Below are positions 8,381 to 17,600 of a DNA stretch of 64,000 nucleotides, in pieces (the first letter of the stretch is position 1; every line of letters starts with the position of its first letter). Source of the stretch: a bacterium (GTDB taxonomy: Bacteria; Bacteroidota; Bacteroidia; B-17B0; Aurantibacillaceae); the NCBI GenBank assembly GCA_029945625.1, contig JAQSCW010000046.1, positions 1-64,000 on the forward strand, read 5' to 3'. The notes under the pieces are model-generated. The model did no database searches. It was not told where the DNA came from and worked only from the letters and a program-made list of their open reading frames with translations. The translations under genes and the position numbers were made by a program.

Positions 8381-10414
8381 TTACCAGATTTTTGCCCGTT
8401 CTTCAGGCTTGATGTACATTTTATCGCCTTCTTTCACTTTAAAAGCTTCGTAGAAAGGACCAAAATTTGACAGCGGGCCATTGATGCGGAACATCTCAGG
8501 ACTGTGCGGATCGGTAGTGATACGGGTGCGAAGCGTGGCTTCGGTATTTTTGATGCGCCATACCTGAGCAAAGCCGAGGAAAAAACGTTGATCGGGTGTA
8601 AATCCATCAATCGTAGCGGTGTCTTTTCCTTTTGTAGCCATTTTGAAGGCATCAAATGCAATGGCCAAACCACCAATATCCGCAAGGTTTTCACCAAGAG
8701 TGAGTTCGCCATTCACATGTTTGTCGTCTAACAAAGTATAGGCATTGTATTGTTTTACCACACCTCCTGTTTTCGATTTAAATTTCTCACCATCTTCTTT
8801 GCTCCACCAGTTTTCCATATTTCCTTTTTCATCATATTGGCTGCCCTGATCGTCAAAACCATGTGTCATTTCATGTCCAATAACCATGCCGATAGCGCCA
8901 TAATTAATAGCATCGTCTGCTCCGGCATCAAAGAATGGGAATTGAAGAATTCCCGCAGGAAAAACAATTTCGTTATTGCTTGGGTTGTAGTAGGCGTTTA
9001 CAGTTGGAGGGCTCATGCCCCATTCGGTGCGGTCTACAGGTTTACCATACTTATCCATCATTTCTTTGTGAGCGTGCATTTGGGCACTTTTAGCATTGGC
9101 GAAGAAATTAGTGCGGTTGATGGTAACATCATCAAAATTTTTCCATTTTGAAGGGTACCCAATTTTTTTAAGGAAAGTATGAAGTTTGGCAACAGCTCTT
9201 CCCTTGGTATCGTTGCTCATCCAATCGAGGTTATTGATGCGGACTTCAAATGCTTTTTGAAGGTTGCTCACTAACTCGTCCATGCGCATTTTTGCGGTAT
9301 CGGTAAAGTATTTTTTCACATATAACTGACCAAGTAATTCTCCCAAACCACGATCAACACGGTTCACCATTTTTTTCCAACGGTTACTGTCTTTTTTCTG
9401 ACCATTTAGTAATTTATGGAATTCGAAACTCGCATCGGTAAAATCTTTGCTCAAAACGGCGGCATTACTACTAATATAATCGAACTTTAGTTTTGCTTTC
9501 CAACGTTCGATGGATTGAACAGGAAGCATTTTGCTAAGCGCGGCGTAGTATGCAGGTTGCCCAACATTAATGCTATCGGGATGAATGTTCATCTTGTTAA
9601 AGTAATTTTTCCAATCAATATTTGGAGCTGTTTTTTCAAGATTAGTCATGCTCATCTTATTGTAGTTCGCCTGAGGATCTCTTAATTCAACAGGACTGCG
9701 GTGTGATTTGGCGATTTCCGTTTCCAGTTCAAGAACTTCTTTGGCTTGTTTTGCGGCCAACTCGGCGTTGGAGCCGGTGAGCGTGAACATTTTTTCGACA
9801 TATTTCACAAATGCATTGCGGATGGCGATGCTATTACTATCGGTTCGCGTATAGTATTCCTTTTCAGGAAGAGAAGTGCCGGATTGATAAAAACAACCAA
9901 TATTCATTTCACTGTTTTTGTCGTCGGGACCCACATAAAAAGCGAGGAGATAACCTTCGCCTTTCGCATTTAGGTCCGACACCAGATCCATCAGTTGTTT
10001 GTGATCTTTCAACGCATCAATTTGTGAAATGGTAGCTTTTAAAGGTTCCGCCCCAATTTTTTCGATGGTGGCAGTATCCATTCCGCTTGCGTAGTAGTCG
10101 CCCACCTTCTGCTCGAGACTGTTTTTCTCAAATTTTCCGGTTGAATTCTCTTCAAGAATTCCCCTTAGCTTTTGAAGGTTTTCCTGATATAAGGTGTAGA
10201 AACTGCCCCATCCACTTTGATCATCGGGTATTACAGCCGTTTTAACCCAGGCCCCGTTTGCGTAATTGTAAAAATTATCGCCTGGAGCAACGGAGGTGTC
10301 CATGCCCGTTTTATCGAAATAAGATTTTGAAGAAGGTTGGTGCGTGTCCCCGCTTTTGCAGGAAATTGCTGTAATTGCCACGCCGGCTGCTAAACTGAAG
10401 ATAAGAGGTTTCAT
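8381..10414 (-). CDS. M13 (neprilysin/PepO-like) zinc peptidase lipoprotein
   Basis: The start at 10414 is chosen because it gives a lipoprotein signal, MKPLIFSLAAGVAITAISC, with the lipobox cysteine at residue 19; an in-frame ATG 27 bases upstream does not. The mature protein (677 residues in all) has the M13 N-terminal domain and the C-terminal catalytic domain with HEMTH at 514-518, the third zinc ligand in GENLADIGG (about residue 575) and the substrate-binding segment NAYYNPSNNEIVFPAGI. M13 enzymes cleave small peptides; the location is periplasmic or outer-membrane anchored. It is monocistronic and ends at the bidirectional terminator. Confidence 0.95.
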   Translation of the reverse strand: MKPLIFSLAAGVAITAISCKSGDTHQPSSKSYFDKTGMDTSVAPGDNFYNYANGAWVKTAVIPDDQSGWGSFYTLYQENLQKLRGILEENSTGKFEKNSLEQKVGDYYASGMDTATIEKIGAEPLKATISQIDALKDHKQLMDLVSDLNAKGEGYLLAFYVGPDDKNSEMNIGCFYQSGTSLPEKEYYTRTDSNSIAIRNAFVKYVEKMFTLTGSNAELAAKQAKEVLELETEIAKSHRSPVELRDPQANYNKMSMTNLEKTAPNIDWKNYFNKMNIHPDSINVGQPAYYAALSKMLPVQSIERWKAKLKFDYISSNAAVLSKDFTDASFEFHKLLNGQKKDSNRWKKMVNRVDRGLGELLGQLYVKKYFTDTAKMRMDELVSNLQKAFEVRINNLDWMSNDTKGRAVAKLHTFLKKIGYPSKWKNFDDVTINRTNFFANAKSAQMHAHKEMMDKYGKPVDRTEWGMSPPTVNAYYNPSNNEIVFPAGILQFPFFDAGADDAINYGAIGMVIGHEMTHGFDDQGSQYDEKGNMENWWSKEDGEKFKSKTGGVVKQYNAYTLLDDKHVNGELTLGENLADIGGLAIAFDAFKMATKGKDTATIDGFTPDQRFFLGFAQVWRIKNTEATLRTRITTDPHSPEMFRINGPLSNFGPFYEAFKVKEGDKMYIKPEERAKIW

Positions 10415-10595
10415 GTAATAGATGGATTTAATTAGCCTCAAATATGGATATAATTATGCAGAGAAAAAACCGGAATTACATGAATGGTAAATGGACGATT
10501 GGGAAGGAAAGGGGGCATTTTGGGCTGCGGTTTAGTATCAAGGCAGTGAATTCGTTTGTGCAGATCAAAAACTCGAAGATTTGATAGAAATGCAC

Positions 10596-10626
10596 TTGCA
10601 TAATTCTAAAACAAAACCTAGCTTTG
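10596..10626 (+). promoter_or_regulatory. Promoter of tRNA-Leu
   Basis: TTG at 10596-10598 and TAGCTTTG at 10619-10626 (exact TAnnTTTG) are spaced by 20 nt and end 17 bases before the tRNA. Confidence 0.65.
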
Positions 10627-10643
10627 CGTTCCAATTTTGAAAT

Positions 10644-10727
10644 GCCCGGATGGCGGAATTGGTAGACGCGCTGGTCTCAAACACCAGTAACTTCACGGTT
10701 GTATCGGTTCGACCCCGATTTCGGGTA
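10644..10727 (+). tRNA. tRNA-Leu (anticodon CAA), island attachment site
   Basis: The 84-nt sequence folds as a type II tRNA. The acceptor GCCCGGA pairs with TTCGGGT (10720-10726) with two G-U pairs, and the discriminator is A727. The anticodon stem is CTGGT/ACCAG with loop CTCAAAC, giving anticodon CAA at 10678-10680. There is a long variable arm and the T-arm ATCGG-TTCGACC-CCGAT. CCA is not encoded, as usual in Bacteroidota. The serine recombinase gene on the other strand ends inside the 3' half of the tRNA, which marks this as the integration site of the island. Confidence 0.95.
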
Positions 10728-12300
10728 CTAAGCCGGACTTTTCATCAATATTTTGAGAAGTCCGGCTTTTTGTTTTCCCCAAACCCTCTGATAATAGGGC
10801 GATACAGCCGATCACCGAGTTTACAATTGGGGTTCGATAATGGTTAGTTTTTGAATCATAACCCAAACCGTCCGGAAACAAGGTGTTTTGAAAAATCTGC
10901 TTTTGGTAATAATCCCCGGAAGCCCACACAGCACGGAGTTTTGAGGCTAATTGGCAGCTAAAATTTATCAATTCTTTAGGGTTCGATAATTTTTGGTCGA
11001 GCTTCTCAAGGTCACCCAAAAGCTTCTCTTTTCGAACCTTCATTTCGGACGAAAATTCTTCATAAATCTCCAAACTTACCGACCCAATTGCGTGCCTTTT
11101 ACGGATGTTATAAAACTCTTCTTCTACCTCACTTAATTTCAAGGAAAGGGCTTTTTTCTCGCTCGTGTTGGTTTCTGTTAGGTTTTCCCAAGTATACCGC
11201 AATTGTATTTTTAGAGGCTCGATATGGGCAGGATTTACCGTATAAGTTGAAAGCAGTTCCATAAACTTTTCATGCATCATTGAGGCACTTCGGTTTATCC
11301 CTATTCCGATCCGATTTACCTTGTAATAAAACAAGCCCTTCTTCTTTACAATATAGCCAGTAAATGGCGCACCGCTATCAGCATCTCTAACGAACACTTT
11401 TAAGGGTAAATTGTCGTTCGCAATATTTGCTTTATAACCATCAGTCCCTTTTAATTCGTTTGCTCTAAGAAACAAATCCTCCTCGATTAAAGCCGGGTGT
11501 TTTCCTTTTACGACTTCTCCATTCAAAAGATTGTGCGACATGAAACCGCAGTAAAATGGATTTCTTAAAATATCCCCGAAGGTTTGCTTCGGCAAACGCA
11601 TACCCAAATGTTTGAGTTTTTCAACGATCTGATCATAGGTCATTCCTTTAGCTCGCCAAACAAACGCTTGTTTTATCAGCGCACCTTTTTCGTTAATTAT
11701 AATGGTTTGCTTTTCTGCGCCCTTAACAAATTCATATCCGGTTGGTGCTTGACCGATCCATTCACCTCTCAATAATTTCTCACGCATTCCATCAATCGTT
11801 TTCTGCCTTCTCAAATCATTATCGTATTTACCAAAAATGAATTGAATATTTTGTTGCAACGCTCCTGCATGGGAATTTGTATCGATGGGTTGAGTAACTG
11901 CCATGATATTTACTCCGGTCTTTTTTAATTCGCTTGCAATAAAAATTGCGCTATCTCCAGTTCTGCTAAAGCGATCTAAACTGTAAACTAAGATGAAGGA
12001 AATCTTTTCTTTGCTTGCTTTTACAAACTTGAGCATCCGAGTAAATTCTTTTCGCTCATCGCTTTTCGCACTTTCATAAGTGCCACCAAAATAACCTTTG
12101 ATATCAAGTTTGTTTTTAATGGCGTAATCCAAGCAGTATTTTTTTTGCCACTCCAAACTTTGATTTGTATCCATCTGCTCCTTGGAACTTACCCTTGTGT
12201 AAATCACACAATTTTGAATGCTCAAATCTTTTTCTTCAGCACCTTTGCCTTTAGCAAATTGCTTAAGCAGCGATTCGTTCTTGGTTTTCATTATTTTCAC
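10693..12300 (-). CDS. Large serine recombinase (site-specific integrase)
   Basis: This 535-residue protein has an N-terminal resolvase domain with the nucleophile serine in YTRVSSKEQ (about residue 37) and the SLDRFSRTGD motif. A recombinase domain follows (about 175-275: TGYEFVKGAEK onward, FGDILRNPFYCG). A coiled-coil-rich C-terminal region (about 370-450) completes the family layout; a zinc ribbon is not obvious. The last residues VPEIGVEPIQP are encoded by the antisense of tRNA-Leu, and the stop codon lies at 10693-10695 inside the tRNA. It should catalyse integration and, with a partner, excision. An alternative ATG lies three codons in. It overlaps the small upstream gene by 38 bases, suggesting translational coupling. 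Transcription probably starts at the motif promoter near 12700. Confidence 0.93.
   Translation of the reverse strand: MKIMKTKNESLLKQFAKGKGAEEKDLSIQNCVIYTRVSSKEQMDTNQSLEWQKKYCLDYAIKNKLDIKGYFGGTYESAKSDERKEFTRMLKFVKASKEKISFILVYSLDRFSRTGDSAIFIASELKKTGVNIMAVTQPIDTNSHAGALQQNIQFIFGKYDNDLRRQKTIDGMREKLLRGEWIGQAPTGYEFVKGAEKQTIIINEKGALIKQAFVWRAKGMTYDQIVEKLKHLGMRLPKQTFGDILRNPFYCGFMSHNLLNGEVVKGKHPALIEEDLFLRANELKGTDGYKANIANDNLPLKVFVRDADSGAPFTGYIVKKKGLFYYKVNRIGIGINRSASMMHEKFMELLSTYTVNPAHIEPLKIQLRYTWENLTETNTSEKKALSLKLSEVEEEFYNIRKRHAIGSVSLEIYEEFSSEMKVRKEKLLGDLEKLDQKLSNPKELINFSCQLASKLRAVWASGDYYQKQIFQNTLFPDGLGYDSKTNHYRTPIVNSVIGCIALLSEGLGKTKSRTSQNIDEKSGLVPEIGVEPIQP
10731..10771 (+). terminator. Terminator of tRNA-Leu, overlapping the recombinase 3' end
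   Basis: AGCCGGACTT (10731-10740) pairs perfectly with AAGTCCGGCT (10758-10767), followed by a T run. On the other strand these bases are coding for the last ~25 residues of the recombinase, so the terminator is either carried by the island or was shaped with it. Confidence 0.85.
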
Positions 12301-12496
12301 CTCCTTTTATAAGAGTTAGTTTTTGCTTGCATTGTCTCTGCTTCATGTGCAATTCATAAAACAGAATTGATAATTTTTCTAAAGTGATAATTGTTTCTTC
12401 TGCTTCCTGATCGGAATAATTTTCAAACCCTTTACACTTTCTCAATTCATCAATAGTTAATCGTTTATGCTTTTTATTTTCATTCACATTTTTCAT
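12263..12496 (-). CDS. Small charged protein co-transcribed with the recombinase
   Basis: A 77-residue basic protein with helical character (KRLTIDELRKCKGFENYSD, then EAEETIITLEKLSILFYELH) and no recognised domain. Its end overlaps the recombinase start by 38 bases in a different frame, an arrangement typical of coupled genes. Its position suggests a recombination directionality or regulatory partner, but this is inference only. About 190 bases of leader separate it from the probable promoter at 12700. Confidence 0.7.
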   Translation of the reverse strand: MKNVNENKKHKRLTIDELRKCKGFENYSDQEAEETIITLEKLSILFYELHMKQRQCKQKLTLIKGGENNENQERIAA

Positions 12497-12699
12497 GTCC
12501 GCCCACTTTCTTCTTTCTAACTTTCCTTTAAACTAAATACACTTTCGGGAACGTGGTAGCGAATTCGACTATCTTTTTTTGAGGGGAAAAAATCAAGGGA
12601 ATAAACTTGCACGTTCTAAATATAAGTGCCATACTGAATGGCAAATACAGCTAAGAATCGTCTATTATTCGGGTATATGGGGTTCTACAACACACAAAG

Positions 12700-12737
12700 C
12701 AAAACTATGGCGATGCTTGGTTATGCTTTCTCGGTTT
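12700..12737 (-). promoter_or_regulatory. Island-type promoter of the recombinase operon (shared motif, copy 1)
   Basis: Read on the minus strand, AAACCGAGAAAG (12737-12726) is followed 26 nt later by the end of TAGTTTTG (12707-12700), an exact TAnnTTTG box. The same element and spacing occur at 32776-32813 and 33683-33720. The bases upstream of the element, including GCCTAAACCG and the decamer GTGCCATACT, are also shared with the copy at 33.68 kb. The 12.50-12.87 kb gap also holds a second GTGCCATACT at 12626-12635 and the terminator at 12815. Confidence 0.7.
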
Positions 12738-12814
12738 AGGCTTCGCCTCCGAAGTATGGCACACGATAATTCTTACCGTTACGCATTAGACGTGAACGGC
12801 ACTTAACGGAAGTA

Positions 12815-12845
12815 ATAAAAAAGCCCATGCGCTTTGCAAGAGCTT
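12815..12845 (-). terminator. Probable terminator of the defence operon
   Basis: On the minus strand AAGCTC and GGGCTT can pair, with an inner GC/GC, around an A-rich loop, followed by six T. The stem is imperfect. It sits 20 bases after the last small gene of the operon. Confidence 0.5.
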
Positions 12846-12865
12846 CGAATGAAATTTTAGAGAAT

Positions 12866-13033
12866 TTATTTTTTCTTGGTGTAACCTAACTGATCTGCTA
12901 TGACAGGATTTTTATCTAACCACTTTTTTAAATCCTGTAAATTGGAAAAGTCATTTGATCCCTTGCTTCGGGTTGTTTCGTAAGTAATTGTGAGTTTAGC
13001 AGAATTAACTGTTTCTTTTTTAAAGTCACTCAT
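12866..13033 (-). CDS. 55-residue protein at the end of the CBASS genes
   Basis: The frame begins with ATG at 13033, 30 bases after the CD-NTase stop, and encodes MSDFKKETVNSAKLTITYE and onward to LGYTKKK. It looks like a small alpha/beta protein, with a strand-forming segment and then LQDLKKWLDKNPVIADQLGY. No known domain was recognised. Spacing and codon use agree with its being the last gene of the operon. It could be a regulator or an accessory of the CBASS pair, or an immunity-like factor; nothing in the sequence decides between these. Confidence 0.6.
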   Translation of the reverse strand: MSDFKKETVNSAKLTITYETTRSKGSNDFSNLQDLKKWLDKNPVIADQLGYTKKK

Positions 13034-13063
13034 TGGCGGTTACTTTGATTCTCAAATATATTA

Positions 13064-13864
13064 TTAAATAGGTAAAATGTGTGATAGCCAAGTTTTAGCC
13101 TGAATACCATTATTGTTGTTGAGAGCTTGTTTTACTTTAGCTGCATTATCTTTTAAAGCAGTAACTTTTGTCGAAGCAGAAACTGTATCTCTATAACGAG
13201 TCATATTATTTATCATAGAGAAAAAATATTCTTCTAATGTTGAACTAAAGAATCCTGTATTAACGATCTCTTTCTCTAATGAAAAAGACTCTATTGGATA
13301 ACCGGCACTGGCGTTCCATGCTTTCATTAAACGGCTTAAAGGCTTAATAAGGTGTTTATTATTCCCATTTTTATCACTAAGTAATTTATTAAATCCATGC
13401 GGATCAGTAGTCATCCATTCTGTATCGGATTTAGGGATATATGTGGTTACGCTACCACTCCAACCGGACTGTTGCTGATAGGCAGCAACAAGGTCATATT
13501 TAATTTTCACTAATTCCAAAACCACAGTGGGTTTTGATTTATATACTATGGAATTCGGATAATATTTATCGCAAAAATCTTGTAAGTATTTTCTATAAGT
13601 ACTCGGATTAACATTTATGCTTTTATGGTTGAAAACAATCATTAAATCCACATCAGAATGTTCATCAAACCTGCGAGGAAGGATTGTGTCCCTCTTGTAT
13701 GAGCCGAATTCAATTACTTCCTTTAAATCTTGACCGAAATGCGCTTTTAACTTTGCTGTTAAGGACGATAATGAACTTGTGATGCTCTTTCCTTCTGTGC
13801 TGTCTAAGCTTATGTAATAGTCGTTTGCGAGTTTAGTTAACTCCCCGTTTATTGATAGTGCCAT
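13064..13864 (-). CDS. CBASS CD-NTase (cGAS/DncV-like nucleotidyltransferase)
   Basis: This 266-residue protein has a pol-beta-type nucleotidyltransferase fold with FGSYKRDT (Gly54-Ser55) and the metal-binding pair Asp71/Asp73 in HSDVDLMIVF. A third acidic residue is probably Asp124 in IKYDLVAA. A helical C-terminal domain follows. CD-NTases make cyclic di- or trinucleotides after phage infection and so switch on the neighbouring effector. The partner here is the S-4TM gene, whose stop lies one base upstream. No HORMA/TRIP13 or E1/E2/JAB ancillary genes are adjacent, so this is a minimal (type I-like) CBASS. The nucleotide product cannot be read from the sequence. Confidence 0.88.
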   Translation of the reverse strand: MALSINGELTKLANDYYISLDSTEGKSITSSLSSLTAKLKAHFGQDLKEVIEFGSYKRDTILPRRFDEHSDVDLMIVFNHKSINVNPSTYRKYLQDFCDKYYPNSIVYKSKPTVVLELVKIKYDLVAAYQQQSGWSGSVTTYIPKSDTEWMTTDPHGFNKLLSDKNGNNKHLIKPLSRLMKAWNASAGYPIESFSLEKEIVNTGFFSSTLEEYFFSMINNMTRYRDTVSASTKVTALKDNAAKVKQALNNNNGIQAKTWLSHILPI

Positions 13865-13865
13865 C

Positions 13866-14645
13866 TTATTGAATTTGATATTTAGTTTTTATTTTTATCC
13901 ATTCTTCTGTTAATAAAGCGTTCTTGCTTTTAAATACTTTTTCCGGAATATTAGGTTGTATTCTACTCAATAAAGCTTCGTATTGAAGCCAGTATCTGTA
14001 AATGCTTGCATGGTATTTATTTGTGTCGCTTTTAAAATTTTCATTTTGAAATATTGAAACCCAACCATCCTGAATTGCTGCCAACTTATTCAATAAAATC
14101 AAGTGTTTTATTAAGTTGCCAAGAACATTTGCAGAGAATAGAACCTGTAAAATTGTTACTGAAATAGGAGTTTTTTCGAATCCGAAAAACGCAAATACAA
14201 AAACCGCTACTAATACAATTGACGGAAAAATAATTTTACTTAAGGTTAACTCTTTGATCAAGGAATATGTAAAGAATGAATTTTGGAACAAATTTGTTGA
14301 AGTTTTATACAACCCTTGTTGTAGCTCTTCGTTATCATAATATTCAACAGAGTTGGCAGGCGAGAATTTTGATCCGAAGGAATTATCAATAAAATCATCT
14401 CTTCTTTTTTGCTCTGATTGTGGAAATAGAATAAAATCGACAATAATTTCGAGAACAAAAAACAATAAAATACTTATGATATTGAGTATGCTTAAAACTT
14501 CTTTCATCTCAGAGTTCTGCTCACACCACTTGCAAACGAATGGCAGAATAGAAAGCGAGAAAACAATCCAAAAAGTAAAATCAATAATTGCCCTAATCTG
14601 AGCAGTTACTTTATGTGGGTTATATTGAGGTGCGAATCTTGCCAT
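13866..14645 (-). CDS. S-4TM family CBASS effector (predicted pore former)
   Basis: The 259-residue protein has four predicted spans, at about residues 18-38, 49-75, 130-155 and 160-185. There is a charged segment between spans 2 and 3 and a C-terminal soluble part with conserved aromatic residues (YRYWLQYEALLSRIQP). This fits the S-4TM family of CBASS effectors, thought to damage the inner membrane when bound by a cyclic nucleotide. It precedes the CD-NTase by one base and follows hsdR by six bases, so it is transcribed with the restriction genes. Confidence 0.82.
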   Translation of the reverse strand: MARFAPQYNPHKVTAQIRAIIDFTFWIVFSLSILPFVCKWCEQNSEMKEVLSILNIISILLFFVLEIIVDFILFPQSEQKRRDDFIDNSFGSKFSPANSVEYYDNEELQQGLYKTSTNLFQNSFFTYSLIKELTLSKIIFPSIVLVAVFVFAFFGFEKTPISVTILQVLFSANVLGNLIKHLILLNKLAAIQDGWVSIFQNENFKSDTNKYHASIYRYWLQYEALLSRIQPNIPEKVFKSKNALLTEEWIKIKTKYQIQ

Positions 14646-14651
14646 TGAATT

Positions 14652-17600
14652 TTATTTTGATAATCCTAAGTTTGTATTCATTCCCGGATAATTTGTATAA
14701 ATGTGTTGATATACGGTTATCGTCTTCTCACTTACATCAGTGTCAGTGTATGTGTTTTGAGGCAACCATTGGAGGGTGTCAAAAATTATCGTCTTCACCT
14801 GTGCAGTTATTTGTCTACTTTCTCTCCAACGTTCTACTTTCAATTTTTCTTCTTTCAATTTATTTAAAACATCAACAGATACTTTTTTAACATCCTTTAT
14901 TTCAATAGGAGAAAGTTCCTTTCCATTTCTCAGCAAATCAAAAATCGCTAAAGACTCTTCATCAAGATTTTCCCTGACTGCTCTAGCATCTTCTTCATTC
15001 AATTCTCTTATAAAACCATTTAAATTATTAAAAGCATTAACGGTGTCTTCTAAGCTTTTGCCTTGATTGTACTCGGTAATAATTTTTCGGTAACGATCAT
15101 AGAACTCCAGTCTTAATGGGTTATCCCTAAGCATTTGCTCCAATTTCCTTTCAACTGCTCTTTGAAGATCGAATACAATTGTGTTTTTCTTTTCTGCCTT
15201 TGCAAATGCAGCTTTTAATTTATCGAAATCTAAATTGCTTAAATCAACATAAACACCTTCTCTATCACTTACAGAATTGGTATCAATAAGTATGCTCTCA
15301 TTTACAATACTTTGTAAATCCATGATTATGGAAATTACATCAGCAGATTTTGTTTGCTGATTTAATTGCTGATAAATAGCTTCAATAGCATTAAATTGTC
15401 TTACAAATGGTTTTACTTGTTCCTCCGGATATAAGGCATGATACTTTCTAAAAACATCTCGTGCCATAATTTCAAATTTCGTTCGGCTGGTTTCATTCAA
15501 ACAAACGCAATCAACCGCCTTTTTTAAGTTTGCGATCTTTTCCATTGGTTTTGCATCAGCGTTACTTAATATACCCAATTCAAATCCTAATTCTTTTAAA
15601 TACCCTTTAACCAGTTTAATGCTTTCTCCAAGCTCAACAGCTAAATTTTCAAGTAATTCAAAGGGTCTTTCATTATTTCCAGATTCACCATTTTCGCCCT
15701 TCTTTCCGGATCCTTTTTTACCGCCCTCGCCATATATCGAATATGCTTGCTCTAATGATTTGTAAACATTCCCATAATCTACGATCAAACCATTTTCTTT
15801 TTCATCATCATAAACTCGATTGGCTCTTGCTATGGTTTGCATTAGTGTGTGACCTTTTATTGGCTTATCAAGATAAACGGTTGAAACGCATGGAGCATCA
15901 AAACCTGTAATCCACATCGCACATACAATTGCTAACCTAAACGGATTTTCCTCATCTTTAAATTCCTTTTCCAAATCACGCTCCACCATCTTTTTACGAT
16001 GACGTTCAATATTCAAATCCATCTTTCTGAATTTGTCCACTTCATTCTGCTCCGGGCTAACTACAACACAAACTTCTGTTTCTTCAACTTTTTTTAATTT
16101 TCGTTGCAGAGTTTGTTCTTCTTGTTGGTCAACCGCTTTATTGATTCTTTGTTTTAATTCTAATACGTAATCTGCCCAATGTTTTGTAATTAAATCATAC
16201 ATCTTTACAGCAGTTGGTTTATCAAGCGAAACCAACATTGCCTTACCTTGATAACCTCTCTCGTTAAAGTGCCAAACCAAATCTTTTGCAATTGCATTTA
16301 ATCTAGGTTCAGCCGTTAGGATCACATAATCCCTTTGGAACAGATATGTTAGTTTCCTTTTCTGATCTTCATCTAAAGTCTCATTTTGCAAAATCTCAAC
16401 CATTTGTTCATCCAAATTCGGGTTTTCTATTCCCAATTTTTCGCCCTTGTTTACATAACGCAATGGAAGTGTTGCTCCGTCAATTATCGCTCGCTTGAAA
16501 TCATAAACTGAAACATATTCACCAAATATATTTTTCGTTAGTTCTTCTTCCTCTTTGATTATTGGCGTTCCAGTAAATCCTAAATATGAAGCGTAAGGAA
16601 TTCCATGAAAACGCATATTCCTTGCAAATGTTCCGGACTGCGTCCTGTGTGCTTCATCAGAAATAACAATAATATTTTTTCTATCTGTTAGGAGAGGATA
16701 TTCGCTTTCAATTTTTGGGTCAATAGAAAATTTATGAATAAGAGTAAAAACGTATCTATGATTTTCCTTTAGCAATTCCCTCAAATGCTCCCTACTTTTT
16801 GCAACAATATCTTTACTTGTTACAGCACCAACACCAGTATACGTATCATAGATCTGACGTTCTAATTCGCTTCTGTCAACAACAACTAGAAATGTATAAG
16901 ATCCGCCAAATTTTCTATGAATCTTTTGGCTAATAAAAACCATTGAATATGATTTCCCACTTCCTTGTGTATGCCAAAAAACTCCGAGCTTTCCTTTTAA
17001 TTCTTCAATACTACTAGCTTTATTAATAACTTTATTTACACCAATGAATTGGTGATTTTTAGCCATAATCTTTACAACTTCTCCGCCACCATCATCAAAC
17101 AATAAAAAGTTTTCGAAGATATCCATGAGGTTTTCTTTAGAGCAAGTGCCTCTCAGCATTGTATCTAAATTAACGATGCCCTCTTCCTCTTCTGTAATAC
17201 GTTTCCAATCTAAAAAGAACTTATAAGGACTAGTAACTGTACCTACCTTGGCATCCGTGCCATTACTTAATACGATAAATGCATTACAATGAAAAACATG
17301 AGAAATAGTATCTTTATAATCTGTAATGTTATCAGTATAAGCATTTCTCAAATCCGTATGATGAGCTTTTAATTCAAAAAACACTAATGGGATTCCGTTC
17401 ACAAACCCAACTACATCTGGTCTTCTGTTATATAATTCTCCGACAATTTCAAATTGTCTAACTGCTAGAAAATCATTATTTGTACAATTTGTAAAGTCAA
17501 ATACTTTTAATTTTTTCTTTTCTAATTCACCATCTTTATTTGTATAGATTACAGAAACACCTTCCTTTAATAATTCATATTTTTCTTTATTGATTCTTCC

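Noticed and set aside
12866-14645. Type II or III CBASS with ancillary genes
   Set aside because: No E1/E2/JAB, HORMA or TRIP13-like gene adjoins the CD-NTase. The ubiquitin-like trio at 47 kb is 33 kb away on the other strand and is a different family.
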